Below, one piece after another: positions 35,001-40,180 of a stretch of DNA of 64,000 nucleotides. The stretch is from an uncultured Gellertiella sp. (GTDB lineage Bacteria > Pseudomonadota > Alphaproteobacteria > Rhizobiales > Rhizobiaceae), in the NCBI RefSeq assembly GCF_963457605.1, contig NZ_OY735139.1:3378001-3442000 (forward strand), read 5' to 3'. Numbering within the stretch: the first letter of the stretch is position 1; the number at the start of each line of letters is the position of its first letter. Under the pieces are notes generated by a model. That model made no database searches and was not told where the DNA came from. It saw nothing but the letters and a program-made list of their open reading frames with translations. Position numbers and translations under genes: made by a program.

Positions 35001-38000
35001 CGAGGTCAAGGCCTCGGTGGATTACACGCTCGCTGCGGGCATCGAAAATCTCACGCAGACCGGCGACAAGGACATTACCGGCACCGGCAATGGCCTCGGC
35101 AATGTGATGTCAGGCAATTCCGGCAGCAACCATCTCTATGGCGGCGGCGGCACCGACAGGCTCTATGGCGGCGACGGCAACGATACGCTCGACGGTGGCA
35201 GCGGCGCGGACGAGATGCATGGCGGCAAGGGCGACGACACCTATGTCGTCGACAATGGCAATGACGTGGTGGATGAGACCGGCGGCGACGGGATCGATAC
35301 GGTCGTGGCGTCGATGGACTATGCGCTGAAGGACGGGATCGAGAACCTGACCCTGACCGGCATCGCCGGCCTGCATGGCACCGGCAACGAGCTCGCCAAC
35401 ACCCTCCGTGCCGGGGACGGCGACAGCGTGCTTTCGGGCCTCGACGGCGACGACACGCTGATCGGCGGGCTTGGCGACGACATGCTGTATGGCGGCGACG
35501 GCAAGGACCGGCTCAATGGCGGCGAGGGCGACGACCGGATGTTCGGCGGCAAGGGGGACGACACCTATGTCGTGGACTCCGCCAGTGACAAGGTGGATGA
35601 GGCCGGTGGCGATGGCATCGACACGGTCGAAAGCGCGATCAGCTACATCCTTGGCACCGATATCGAAAACCTGGTGCTGACGGGGTCCGACGACCTGAAT
35701 GGCACCGGCAATGCGCTTGCCAATATCATTACCGGCAATTCCGGAAACAACCTGCTTTCCGGCGATGCGGGCGACGATACGCTGAACGGCGGGGCGGGCA
35801 ACGACACGCTTCTGGGCGGCACCGGCAACGACATTCTCGATGGCGGCGCGGGCAATGACACCCTTTTCGGCGGCGCGGGCAACGATACCTATGTGCTGGA
35901 TTCCGCAAAGGATGTGGTGAGCGAGAAGGGGGCCAAGGGCAAGGATGCGGGTGGCATCGACACGGTCATCGCCTCCTTCAGCTATGCGCTCGGCGCGGGG
36001 CTTGAGAACCTGACGCTGTCAGGTGACCAGGCGCTGACCGGCACGGGCAACAAGGGCAACAATATCCTGACCGGCAACAAGGCGAACAACACGCTCTATG
36101 GCGGTCTTGGCGACGACACGCTCGACGGCGGTGCCGGCAACGACCATATGTATGGCGGCAAGGGCAACGACACCTATGTGGTCGACAGCCTGGGCGATGT
36201 TGCCGATGAAACCGGCGGTGGCGGCGTCGATACGATCCGGTCTTCGATTACCTATACGCTGCTGAACCCCAGCATCGAAAACCTGACATTGACGGGTTCT
36301 GCCGATATCGACGGCACCGGCAACAGTCTGAACAACGTGCTGACCGGCAACAGCGGGGTCAACACGCTCTATGGCGGCGACGGCAACGACACGCTCGATG
36401 GCGGAGCAGGTGCCGACGTCCTCAAGGGTGGCAAGGGCAACGACACCTATGTGGTCGACAATGTCGATGACAAGGTGGTGGAAGGCGGCAGCGACGGGGT
36501 GGATACGGTTCTCGCATCCGTCAGCTACAAGCTGGTCGCAGGCATCGAAAACCTGACGCTGACCGGCAAGGACAATATCGACGCCACCGGCAATGATGAT
36601 GCCAATATCCTCATCGGCAACAGTGGCAACAACCGGCTGGATGGCGGTGCCGGGGATGACAAGCTCTATGGCGGGCTTGGGGACGATACCTATGTGGTGC
36701 AGTCCGCAGGCGACCGCGTGGTCGAGGCAAAGGGCGGCGGCATCGACACGGTGGAATCGTCGATCAGCTACACGCTGGGGGCCTTCGTGGAAAACCTGAC
36801 CCTGAAGGGGGCCGGTGCCATCAGCGGCACGGGCAATGCGCTCGACAATATCCTGACCGGCAACAGCGGCAGCAACAGCCTGTTTGGCGGCGCGGGCAAT
36901 GACACGCTGGATGGCGGCGGCGGCACCGATACGCTGTTCGGCGGCAAGGGCAACGACATCTATGTCATCCATTCCGATGCCGACAAGGTTGACGAAACCG
37001 GCGGCGGCGGCATCGATACGGTCAGGGCCGATTTCAGCTATACGCTGGCGGCAGGGCTGGAAAACCTGACGCTGACCGGCAAGGACAACATCAACGGCAC
37101 CGGCAACGACCTTGCCAATGTGCTGACCGGCAATGATGGCGACAACACGCTGTCCGGCGGGGCGGGCAATGACACGCTGGATGGCGGCGCGGGTGCCGAT
37201 ACGATGAAGGGCGGCTCCGGCAACGATACCTATGTCGTCGACAACCAGAACGATGTGGTCGATGAGACCGGCGGCGACGGCACCGACACCGTCAGGGCCT
37301 CGATCTCCTACACCCTGAAGGCGGGCGTGGAAAACCTGACCCTCACCGGCAAGGACAAGCTCGACGGCACCGGCAACGATCAGGCCAATATCCTCACCGG
37401 CAATGACGCCAACAACCGGCTGGATGGCGGTGGCGGCGAGGACAGGCTGATCGGTGGCCTGGGCGACGATACCTATGTGGTGAATTCGGCAGGCGACACC
37501 GTGGTGGAAGCCAAGGGCGGCGGCACGGATACGGTGCTGGCCTCGGTCAGTTACACGCTCGGTGCCTTTGTCGAAAACCTGACGCTGACCGGCGCGGACG
37601 GTATCAACGGCACCGGCAACGCGCTCGACAATATCCTGACCGGCAACAGCGGCAACAACACGCTGACCGGCGGGGCGGGCAATGACACGCTCGATGGCGG
37701 CGGCGGCACCGATACGCTGTTCGGCGGCAAGGGCAACGATACCTATATCCTCCATTCCGATGCCGACAAGGCGGACGAAACCGGCGGCGGCGGCATCGAT
37801 ACGGTCAGGGCCGATTTCAGCTACACGCTGGGTGCGGGGATCGAAAACCTGGTGCTCACAGGCGCGGGCAACATCAACGGCACCGGCAACGATCTTGCCA
37901 ACATGCTGACCGGCAATGGCGGCGCAAACACGCTGGATGGCGGCGCGGGCAATGATACGCTGGATGGCGGGGCGGGGGCCGACACCCTGAAGGGCGGCAC

Positions 38001-40002
38001 CGGCAACGACATCTATATCGTCGACGATGGCGGGGACAGCGTCAGGGAATCCCTTGGCGAAGGCATCGACACGGTGATGGCAAGCGTCAGCTATACCCTC
38101 ACCGACAATGTCGAAAACCTCACCCTGACCGGCAAGGGCAAGCTCGACGGCACCGGCAATGATCTCTCCAACACCCTCACCGGCAATGACGCCAACAACC
38201 GGCTTGACGGTGGGGCAGGCAACGACAGGCTGATCGGCGGCAAGGGTGACGACACCTATGTGGTCGATGCCGCCAAGGATGTGGTGGTGGAAGCAAATGG
38301 CGGCGGCACGGATACGGTGCTGGCCTCGGTGACCTATGCGCTCGCAGCCAATGTGGAAAACCTGACCCTGACCGGGGCCGACGCCATCAACGGCACCGGC
38401 AATACGCTCGACAACATCCTCACCGGCAACGGCGGCAGCAACACGCTAAGTGGCGGGGCTGGCAATGACACGCTGGATGGCGGGGCCGGGGATGACACGC
38501 TCTATGGCGGCAAGGGCAACGACATCTATATCGTCGATTCCGCCAATGACGTGGTCAGCGAAAAGGGCGGTGGCGGCATCGATACGGTCCGGTCCTCGGT
38601 CGACTATAGCCTGGGAGCGGGCCTTGAAAACCTGACGCTGCTCGGCACCAAGGACCTGAAGGGGACCGGCAACGATCTCGCCAATATCCTGACCGGCAAT
38701 GACGGCAACAACGAGCTTTCCGGCGGCAAGGGCAATGATACGCTGGATGGCGGGCTCGGCAATGACACGCTGCGCGGCGGGCAAGGCAACGACACCTATA
38801 TCGTCGATGCCAGCACCGATGTGGTGGACGAAAGCGGCGGCGGCGGCATCGATCTGGTGAAGGCCTATGCCAGCTTCGTGCTGTCGGGCGGGGTGGAAAA
38901 CCTGACCCTGATGGGCACCGGCAACATCACCGGCACCGGCAACGACCTCGACAATATCCTGACCGGCAATGACGGCGACAATGCGCTGACCGGCGGGCTT
39001 GGCAATGATACGCTTTCCGGCGGGCTTGGCAACGACACGCTTTATGGCGGTGACGGTGACGACAAGTTCTTTGGCGGCTCCGGCATCGACACGCTCTATG
39101 GCGGTGTCGGCAATGACACGCTGGATGGTGGCTCCAATCGCGACCTCATGTATGGCGGGCTCGGCAACGATACCTACATCGTCAACTCGACGAAGGACGT
39201 TGTCGACGAGTCCGGCGGCGATGGCATCGACACTGTCCAGGCCTCGGTGAGCTATATGATCGGGGAGGCCATCGAAAACCTTGTACTGACCGGAACCGGC
39301 AATATCGACGGTTACGGCAACGACCTTGACAACATCATCACCGGCAACAGCGGCAACAACACGCTGTCGGGCGGCAAGGGTGCCGACACCATGTATGGCG
39401 GCGCGGGCAACGACACCTATATCGTCGATTCCAGCAATGACGTGGCCAGCGAAAAGGGCGGCAGCGGCACCGACACGGTTGTATCCTCGGTCGACTACAT
39501 TCTCGGCGCGGGCCTGGAAAATCTCGTGCTGGCCGAAGGAAACCAGCCGCTCACCGGCACCGGCAATGCACTCAACAACACGCTGATCGGCAATGCCGGC
39601 GCCAATACGCTTTATGGCGGCAAGGGCAACGACATCCTCGATGGCGGGGCGGGCAACGACATCCTGACCGGTGGAGCGGGCAAGGACAGTTTCTATTTCG
39701 ACAGTCCCCTGAACAGCACCAGCAATGTCGACCAGATCACCGATTTCTCGGTGAAGGACGACACGATGTTCTTTGACCGGAAAATCTTCGGTGCGGCGGG
39801 CAGCGACGGCCTGCTGAACCCGGTTGCGCTGAAGATCAACGATACCGGTGCCGCCACCGCGGCAACGGACCGCTTCATCTATGACAGCCAGACCGGCAAG
39901 CTGTTCTACGATGCCGATGGATCCGGTGCGGGAGCTGCGGTGCAGATTGCAACGCTCTCGGCGCATCTGAAGCTGACCTATGCGGACTTCATGCTGTTCT
40001 GA
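14002..40002 (+). CDS. Giant RTX calcium-binding protein, 8666 aa, about 82 modules
   Basis: A single uninterrupted 26-kb frame encodes an acidic, Gly/Asp/Asn-rich protein of very roughly 0.85-0.9 MDa. It begins MVKITGTTGNDTLTAGAAGD and repeats modules of about 105-125 residues: 2-6 RTX nonapeptides, [31 protein letters not shown] and GTGNALDN. I count about 82 VENL-type linkers. Zones differ: residues 1 to about 2650 use AGAG-type linkers, about 2650-5130 are a 673-residue unit in tandem, about 5230-7030 use mostly VENLTQTG, and the rest VENLTLTG. The C-terminal domain (residues about 8555-8666) ends DFMLF like its paralogues. ATG 14002 follows GGAAGGAT; a TTG at 13984 is less likely. It is probably a secreted, calcium-stiffened surface or matrix polymer exported by a type I system elsewhere; no effector domain is visible. 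Confidence 0.9.
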   Translation: MVKITGTTGNDTLTAGAAGDILEGLDGDDYYIVKFNNVTITEAAKSVSANAGNDTVEVWELGTNQPTTYTLPDNVENLKIVSANYGFTTAGTGNASDNVITGDSGTDILHGMGGNDKLYGGRGADTLYGDDGDDILDGGTTDYLDSQPDVLYGGIGNDSYYVNASVDQVHEELNSAPGGGGVDTVYASTHFSLVADNVHVWGDVENLTLLSGGGGTFDNLNGTGNSLANVITGNLGNNILSGGANTDTLYGMDGNDTLDGGSEADALYGGNGDDTYYVDNAGDVVSEGSGAGSGTDTVISNLTSYTLATNVENLTIVSLNAAVAQTGIGNEMDNVITGGDANDTLMGLVGNDKLYGGKGVNTLYGGDGDDYLDGGTDSLKHTMYGGTGNDTFIVKNTVDQVNENAGEGTDTIISSVSISLLASASNTQVFGEVENLVLAAGAGAINGTGNLLSNEITGNESANALYGGGAADILHGGGGNDILDGGTGIDTMDGGDDNDTYYVDNALDTVTEANTANAGAADLVNASVTYQLSVNVENLTLLAGYGNIDGTGNGSANTITGNEGDNKLYGLDGVDTLYGGAGNDTLDGGTGADAMYGGVGDDTYLVDDANDTITEVAVNGGTDTVVATYSYTLATYLENLMLKAGAGAINGTGNTADNVITGNEGINTLSGLDGKDTLYGGASNDILYGGIGDDRLDGGIGADTMFGGSGNDTYVVDDQADKVDESGGDGIDTVESWLSTYTLAAATTTTTGIENLTLMGTGDSTGTGNALDNTITGNSGNNMLFGGDGKDTLYGGAGNDVIDGGILADTMDGGDGNDTFYVDNAGDVVQEAATANSGTDTVISTLTNYTLADNVENLVLKTGAGAINGTGNIGANTLTGNESANVLDGGAGDDILDGGLGADTMRGGNDNDTYYVDNAGDKVYETDTSGNVTTGVDTVKSAISFDLSDTTKVSGDVENLELTGSGNLNGTGNALDNSITGNAGSNNLYGGGGKDQIYGGDGADQIYGGTGNDTIHGGTGNDTIDGGADDDTIFGEAGNNTLTGGAGQDTIYAGDDGDTVYGGIGDDKLYGGASTDSLDGGDGSDTLDGGAGADVMSGGTGDDTYYVDNANDQTNEYTGEGTDLVVARVGYTIADNIENLTLAAGVGNISGTGNSGDNLITGNEGNNTLYGGTSAPGGTNGNDTLDGGIGLDTMYGGSGDDTYLVDNLGDVVDETIGAGTDAGGMDTVQSAITFSLADTVHVKGLVENLTLTGTNNINGTGNIADNNLTGNGGDNTLDGGAGNDNLYGGGGTDTLIGGSGNDRLDGGVGNDTMKGGIGDDTYVVDSQSDVVDETGGDGIDTIETSLSYILAAAVRPTVAGTGVGIENLTLTGTAPINGTGNDLDNVITGNSGVNTLDGGNGNDTLYGGAGVDTLLGGAGDDRLDGGTGADTMKGGAGNDTYVVDDANDKVDETDGLGNDLTGTDTVQSMITLSLADTAHVKGVVENLVLTGSGNINGTGNNADNVITGNSGSNTIDGGAGVDTMTGGDGDDTYYVDNILDVVAEGSGATSGIDTVQSKVTYTLSANVEKLVLVAAGGVIDGYGNGGANEITGNDSANKLYGGDSNDILHGGGGNDTLDGGAGADMMDGGDGNDAYSVDDAGDIVTELATAGAGTADSVTSSIASYILADNVENLTLKAGAGNIDGTGNAGANIITGNEGNNRLSGGDGIDALYGGDGNDTLDGGTGADTLSGGLGDDTYIVDNAGDTLQGEGNATGSGTDTVMASVTYDLTNYVNVENLVLQAGAGSINGTGNSGTNTLTGNEADNKLYGGGGTDTLYGGAGNDTLDGGSLNDMLYGGDGNDTYVVDNAGDVVTEGSGTNSGIDTVQASVSYDLTNVANVEKLVLTGINNIGGTGNTLDNDITGNSGNNRIDGGAGADRMAGGDGSDTYVVDNAGDVVSEGVGQTGDIDTVISSLNTYTLAANVENLTLQAGAGDISGTGNGAANTLTGNEGNNTLDGGLGADTMKGGAGNDTYIVDNSGDIVSETDSQGNDTGGTDTVTSSLASYTLTANVENLILQAGAGNTNGTGNSADNSLTGNEGNNTLDGGAGADKMYGGDGSDTYAVDNVGDIVTEGTGQVGDIDTTISSLASYTLAGNVENLILKAGAGNINGTGNGGANTLTGNEGNNTLDGGAGADRMAGGDGSDTYVVDNAGDVVSEGVGQIGDIDTTISSLASYTLAANVENLILKAGAGDISGTGNTGDNTLTGNSGNNTLNGDLGADTMRGGAGNDTYIVENSGDIVSETDSQGNDTGGTDTVMSSLASYTLTANVENLILQAGAGNINGTGNSADNSLTGNEGNNTLDGGAGADRMSGGDGSDTYAVDNVGDIVSEGTGLIGDIDTTISSLASYTLAANVENLILKAGAGNINGTGNGGANSLTGNEGNNTLDGGAGADRMYGGDGSDTYVVDNAGDVVSEGVGQTGDIDTTISSLASYTLAGNVENLILKAGAGDISGTGNAGDNTLTGNSGNNTLDGDLGADRMSGGDGSDTYLVDDAGDVVTEGAGQAADVDTVISTLNTYMLTANVENLILKAGAGNISGIGNGGANTLTGNEGNNTLDGGAGADRMAGGDGNDTYVVDNANDVVTEGSGASSGIDTVQASVSYDLTTAANVENLTLTGAGDLTGTGNAGKNILTGNDGNNSLYGGDNDDTLDGGLGNDKLYGGTGTDTLHGGAGADTLDGGTGNDVMDGGDGDDTYVVDSALDVVTEGSGAASGIDTIQASASYDLTNYVNVENLTLTGAGDINGTGNAGKNILTGNDGANSLYGGDNDDTLDGGLGNDKLYGGTGTDTLHGGAGADTLDGGTGADVMDGGDGDDTYVVDNALDTVTELATANSGTDTVQASVSYDLTTAANVENLVLQAGAGDINGTGNAGKNTLTGNEGNNSLYGGDNDDTLDGGLGNDKLYGGTGTDTLHGGAGADTLDGGTGNDVMDGGDGDDTYVVDSALDTVTELATASSGTDTVQASVSYDLTTAANVEKLVLQTGAGNITGTGNGLDNEITGNEGDNRLYGGTGTDTLHGGAGADTLDGGTGADIMDGGDGDDTYVVDNAFDTVTETAAATSGTDTVISSLATYTLAANVEKLVLQTGAGNITGIGNGGANEITGNAGDNKLYGGDGNDMLHGGAGADTLDGGTGADSMDGGDGNDMYIVDDANDVVTEAATGASGIDTVTSSLSSYTLTDNVENLILAGVGNITGIGNGGANEITGNAGDNRLYGGAGNDTLHGGAGADTLDGGTGNDSMDGGDGDDTYVVDSALDVVTEGSGAASGIDTIQASVSYDLTNYVNVENLTLTGAGDLTGTGNAGKNILTGNDGNNSLYGGDNDDTLDGGLGNDKLYGGTGTDTLHGGAGNDTLDGGTGNDVMDGGDGDDTYVVDSALDVVTEGSGAASGVDTIQASASYDLTNYVNVENLTLTGAGDINGTGNAGKNILTGNDGANSLYGGDNDDTLDGGLGNDKLYGGTGTDTLHGGAGADTLDGGTGADVMDGGDGDDTYVVDNALDTVTELATANSGTDTVQASVSYDLTTAANVENLVLQAGAGDINGTGNAGKNTLTGNEGNNSLYGGDNDDTLDGGLGNDKLYGGTGTDTLHGGAGADTLDGGTGNDVMDGGDGDDTYVVDSALDTVTELATASSGTDTVQASVSYDLTTAANVEKLVLQTGAGNITGTGNGLDNEITGNEGDNRLYGGTGTDTLHGGAGADTLDGGTGADIMDGGDGDDTYVVDNAFDTVTETAAATSGTDTVISSLATYTLAANVEKLVLQTGAGNITGIGNGGANEITGNAGDNKLYGGDGNDMLHGGAGADTLDGGTGADSMDGGDGNDMYIVDDANDVVTEAATGASGIDTVTSSLSSYTLTDNVENLILAGVGNITGIGNGGANEITGNAGDNRLYGGAGNDTLHGGAGADTLDGGTGNDSMDGGDGDDTYVVDSALDVVTEGSGAASGIDTIQASVSYDLTNYVNVENLTLTGAGDLTGTGNAGKNILTGNDGNNSLYGGDNDDTLDGGLGNDKLYGGTGTDTLHGGAGADTLDGGTGNDVMDGGDGDDTYVVDSALDVVTEGSGAASGIDTIQASASYDLTNYVNVENLTLTGAGDINGTGNAGKNILTGNDGANSLYGGDNDDTLDGGLGNDKLYGGTGTDTLHGGAGADTLDGGTGADVMDGGDGDDTYVVDNALDTVTELATANSGTDTVQASVSYDLTTAANVENLVLQAGAGDINGTGNAGKNTLTGNEGNNSLYGGDNDDTLDGGLGNDKLYGGTGTDTLHGGAGADTLDGGTGNDVMDGGDGDDTYVVDSALDTVTELATASSGTDTVQASVSYDLTTAANVEKLVLQTGAGNITGTGNGLDNEITGNEGDNRLYGGTGTDTLHGGAGADTLDGGTGADIMDGGDGDDTYVVDNAFDTVTETAAATSGTDTVISSLATYTLAANVEKLVLQTGAGNITGIGNGGANEITGNAGDNKLYGGDGNDMLHGGAGADTLDGGTGADSMDGGDGNDMYIVDDANDVVTEAATGASGIDTVTSSLSSYTLTDNVENLILAGVGNITGIGNGGANEITGNAGDNRLYGGAGNDTLHGGAGADTLDGGTGNDSMDGGDGDDTYVVDSALDVVTEGSGAASGIDTIQASVSYDLTNYVNVENLTLTGAGDLTGTGNAGKNILTGNDGNNSLYGGDNDDTLDGGLGNDKLYGGTGTDTLHGGAGADTLDGGTGNDVMDGGDGDDTYVVDSALDVVTEGSGAASGIDTIQASASYDLTNYVNVENLTLTGAGDINGTGNAGKNILTGNDGANSLYGGDNDDTLDGGLGNDKLYGGTGTDTLHGGAGADTLDGGTGADVMDGGDGDDTYVVDNALDTVTELATANSGTDTVQASVSYDLTTAANVENLVLQAGAGDINGTGNAGKNTLTGNEGNNSLYGGDNDDTLDGGLGNDKLYGGTGTDTLHGGAGADTLDGGTGNDVMDGGDGDDTYVVDSALDTVTELATASSGTDTVQASVSYDLTTAANVEKLTLTGNGDLTGTGNAGKNILTGNDGNNSLYGGDNDDTLDGGLGNDKLYGGTGTDTLHGGAGADTLDGGTGNDVMDGGDGDDTYVVDNANDVVTEGSGASSGIDTVQASASYDLTTAANVENLVLTGVGNNTGTGNGGANEITGNAGDNKLYGGDGDDKLYGGAGADRLDGGTGADEMHGGAGADTYIVDNVNDKADETGGDGQDTVEASVDFTLGAGVENLTQTGTNDITGTGNDDVNTLTGNAGSNMLYGGGGGDFLYGGLGNDRLDGGAGIDTMRGGAGDDTYVVDNGLDVVDETNGAGVDSGGKDTVEAFIDYTLGAGIENLTQLGASDLKGTGNDDANTLTGNAGSNMLYGGGGNDTLYGAAGNDTLDGGTGGDTMYGGSGSDTYLVDDASDKVDETGGDGVDTVLARVDFTLAAGVENLTQTGDRDITGVGNDQANVVTGNSGNNMLYGGAGIDTLDGGAGNDRLDGGAGADILKGGAGNDTYVVDDVNDTVAETDGLGRDPGGIDTVEASVTRMLETFVENLTLTGGSDIDGTGNELDNTLTGNAGNNRLTGGAGNDRIFGGAGNDMLDGGTGDDDIYGGAGGDTLNGGTGADTMRGGLGDDTYMVDNGGDRVDEANGDGIDTVQSSVDFTLGAGVENLTLMNGGDIFGNGNEQDNTIIGNSGNNAITGGGGNDKLYGGAGNDRIDGGTGSDEMHGGTGNDLYLVDNAGDSVDETDGVGNDAGGVDTVEASVDFTLGAGVENLTQSGNGDIAGTGNGSDNTILGNAGNNTLVGGGGSDKLYGGAGSDTLDGGTGADEMHGGTGNDIYVVDNLGDTVDETNGDGIDEVRASVNSTLGAGVENLTQTGNDNISGTGNELANTITGNSGNNSLQGGGGNDILYGGLGADRLDGGTGSDVMKGGSGNDTYVVDDLGDTVDETGGDGIDTVESAVNFELGTGVENLTQTGTRDIFGKGNDQANTITGNSGSNALSGFGGDDKLFGGAGNDRLDGGTGADEMHGGSGNDTYVVENTGDKVYETEADGSDSGGIDTVETSIDQTLSTGVENLTQTGNDAITGTGNELDNILTGNAGANHLYGGLGKDTLYGGADDDTLDGGSGADTMKGGTGSDTYIVDDTGDKADETGGDGIDTVMASVDFTLATGVENLTQTGNLDIKATGNDQSNTLTGNGGNNTLSGAGGDDMLYGGDGNDRLDGGTGIDTMKGGVGNDTYVVDDKADVVDETDANGNDSGGTDTVEASVDYTLGAAIENLTLTGTRDLLGTGNDQVNTLIGNAGNNTLSGGGNDDRLFGGAGSDRLDGGTGADEMHGGAGNDTYVVENAGDKVSEAEADGSDSGGTDTVETSMEYTLDANVENLTQTGNGDITGTGNELKNTISGNGGNNHLYGGDGDDRLFGGAGTDHLDGGTGADYMNGGAGDDTYVIDNAGDVVDERDANGNDSGGSDTVEASADATLGLGIENLVQTGSADARGTGNELNNNLQGNSGSNSLFGGAGNDYIDGGAGADAMHGGADNDTYVADNIGDTADETDGNGGDAGGMDEVRASVDFTLGAFIEKLTQTGTDGISGTGNDQANVITGNAGSNHLFGGGGTDTLYGGDGNDTLDGGTGADILRGGAGNDTYVVDDKGDVTDETGGNGIDSGGLDEVKASVDYTLAAGIENLTQTGDKDITGTGNGLDNVMTGNSGDNHLYGGDGVDRLYGGEGNDTLDGGTGADILDGGAGNDTYFIDNPNDQIIEAKDGGEDTVVAKSDYQLGQNIEDLTLAGTDNYKGIGDEVDNKITGNIGNNELSGEGGNDQLFGGAGTDTLYGGEGDDTLDGGAGADIMDGGAGNDTYVIDNPNDKIIEAKDGGEDTVTASSDYILGQNIEDLILAGTDNFKGTGDEVDNKITGNSGNNQLSGEGGNDKLFGGGGTDTLYGGVGNDTLDGGTGADILRGGSGDDTYVVDDKGDVTDETDGNGIDSGGLDEVKASVDYTLAAGIENLTQTGDKDITGTGNGLGNVMSGNSGSNHLYGGGGTDRLYGGDGNDTLDGGSGADEMHGGKGDDTYVVDNGNDVVDETGGDGIDTVVASMDYALKDGIENLTLTGIAGLHGTGNELANTLRAGDGDSVLSGLDGDDTLIGGLGDDMLYGGDGKDRLNGGEGDDRMFGGKGDDTYVVDSASDKVDEAGGDGIDTVESAISYILGTDIENLVLTGSDDLNGTGNALANIITGNSGNNLLSGDAGDDTLNGGAGNDTLLGGTGNDILDGGAGNDTLFGGAGNDTYVLDSAKDVVSEKGAKGKDAGGIDTVIASFSYALGAGLENLTLSGDQALTGTGNKGNNILTGNKANNTLYGGLGDDTLDGGAGNDHMYGGKGNDTYVVDSLGDVADETGGGGVDTIRSSITYTLLNPSIENLTLTGSADIDGTGNSLNNVLTGNSGVNTLYGGDGNDTLDGGAGADVLKGGKGNDTYVVDNVDDKVVEGGSDGVDTVLASVSYKLVAGIENLTLTGKDNIDATGNDDANILIGNSGNNRLDGGAGDDKLYGGLGDDTYVVQSAGDRVVEAKGGGIDTVESSISYTLGAFVENLTLKGAGAISGTGNALDNILTGNSGSNSLFGGAGNDTLDGGGGTDTLFGGKGNDIYVIHSDADKVDETGGGGIDTVRADFSYTLAAGLENLTLTGKDNINGTGNDLANVLTGNDGDNTLSGGAGNDTLDGGAGADTMKGGSGNDTYVVDNQNDVVDETGGDGTDTVRASISYTLKAGVENLTLTGKDKLDGTGNDQANILTGNDANNRLDGGGGEDRLIGGLGDDTYVVNSAGDTVVEAKGGGTDTVLASVSYTLGAFVENLTLTGADGINGTGNALDNILTGNSGNNTLTGGAGNDTLDGGGGTDTLFGGKGNDTYILHSDADKADETGGGGIDTVRADFSYTLGAGIENLVLTGAGNINGTGNDLANMLTGNGGANTLDGGAGNDTLDGGAGADTLKGGTGNDIYIVDDGGDSVRESLGEGIDTVMASVSYTLTDNVENLTLTGKGKLDGTGNDLSNTLTGNDANNRLDGGAGNDRLIGGKGDDTYVVDAAKDVVVEANGGGTDTVLASVTYALAANVENLTLTGADAINGTGNTLDNILTGNGGSNTLSGGAGNDTLDGGAGDDTLYGGKGNDIYIVDSANDVVSEKGGGGIDTVRSSVDYSLGAGLENLTLLGTKDLKGTGNDLANILTGNDGNNELSGGKGNDTLDGGLGNDTLRGGQGNDTYIVDASTDVVDESGGGGIDLVKAYASFVLSGGVENLTLMGTGNITGTGNDLDNILTGNDGDNALTGGLGNDTLSGGLGNDTLYGGDGDDKFFGGSGIDTLYGGVGNDTLDGGSNRDLMYGGLGNDTYIVNSTKDVVDESGGDGIDTVQASVSYMIGEAIENLVLTGTGNIDGYGNDLDNIITGNSGNNTLSGGKGADTMYGGAGNDTYIVDSSNDVASEKGGSGTDTVVSSVDYILGAGLENLVLAEGNQPLTGTGNALNNTLIGNAGANTLYGGKGNDILDGGAGNDILTGGAGKDSFYFDSPLNSTSNVDQITDFSVKDDTMFFDRKIFGAAGSDGLLNPVALKINDTGAATAATDRFIYDSQTGKLFYDADGSGAGAAVQIATLSAHLKLTYADFMLF
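19930..21720 (+). repeat. Older 774-bp duplication inside the giant gene
   Basis: The two-residue-variant block containing SGDIVSETDSQGNDTGGTDT occurs at about 20055 and again at about 20829, 774 bp (258 codons) apart, with neighbouring modules in the same order. Identity is high but clearly lower than in the 2,019-bp units that follow, so this duplication is older. Confidence 0.65.
21955..29390 (+). repeat. Tandem 2,019-bp coding units, about 3.5 copies
   Basis: Sequence landmarks recur exactly 2,019 bp apart (22028, 24047, 26066 and 28085), giving three full units and about half of a fourth up to 29112. A stretch resembling the unit start then follows to about 29390. Each unit encodes 673 residues and six RTX modules. 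Units differ by only a few bases: units 1 and 2 read GACAGCGCCCTTGAC where units 3 and 4 read GACAGTGCCCTTGAC, and units 3 and 4 share GGCAACAATAGC. This pattern fits unequal crossing-over. Confidence 0.9.
33850..35170 (+). repeat. 960-bp spaced duplicate modules flanking a variant module pair
   Basis: The module with [20 protein letters not shown] and KASVDYTLAAGIENLTQTGD appears at about 33.93 kb and again 960 bp later at about 34.89 kb. Between them sit two near-identical modules, 324 bp apart, with an unusual linker (IDNPNDQIIEAKDGGEDTV and IEDLTLAGTDN) in which IENL has become IEDL. Confidence 0.7.
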
Positions 40003-40020
40003 TGCCGGGACAGACCGGAA

Positions 40021-40045
40021 CGCGGGAGCCCTCCGGGCTTCCGCG
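40021..40045 (+). terminator. Hairpin just after the giant RTX gene
   Basis: An 11-bp stem with one G-T pair (CGCGGGAGCCC / GGGCTTCCGCG) and a TCC loop starts 19 bp after the stop. No T-run follows, so it is either a weak terminator or a 3'-end stabilising structure for the very long mRNA. Confidence 0.5.
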
Positions 40046-40098
40046 TCCGGATGTCGGATTTGAGGCAGGGAGACGTCGTCTGACGACAAACTGCGGGC

Positions 40099-40126
40099 TT
40101 GACAATATGTAAGATAATGCTAAATT
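40099..40126 (+). promoter_or_regulatory. Candidate promoter for the 836-aa RTX gene
   Basis: A consensus -35 TTGACA (40099-40104) is followed after 16 bp by TAAATT (40121-40126) in an AT-rich stretch that stands out from the GC-rich surroundings. It lies about 55 bp upstream of the ATG. Together with the hairpin at 40021 it suggests this gene has its own transcription unit. Confidence 0.5.
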
Positions 40127-40180
40127 ATTTAATTTTAATGTGTTTTCGCACGCGCCCCCGTGCGGGTTTAGGAGCAGATC

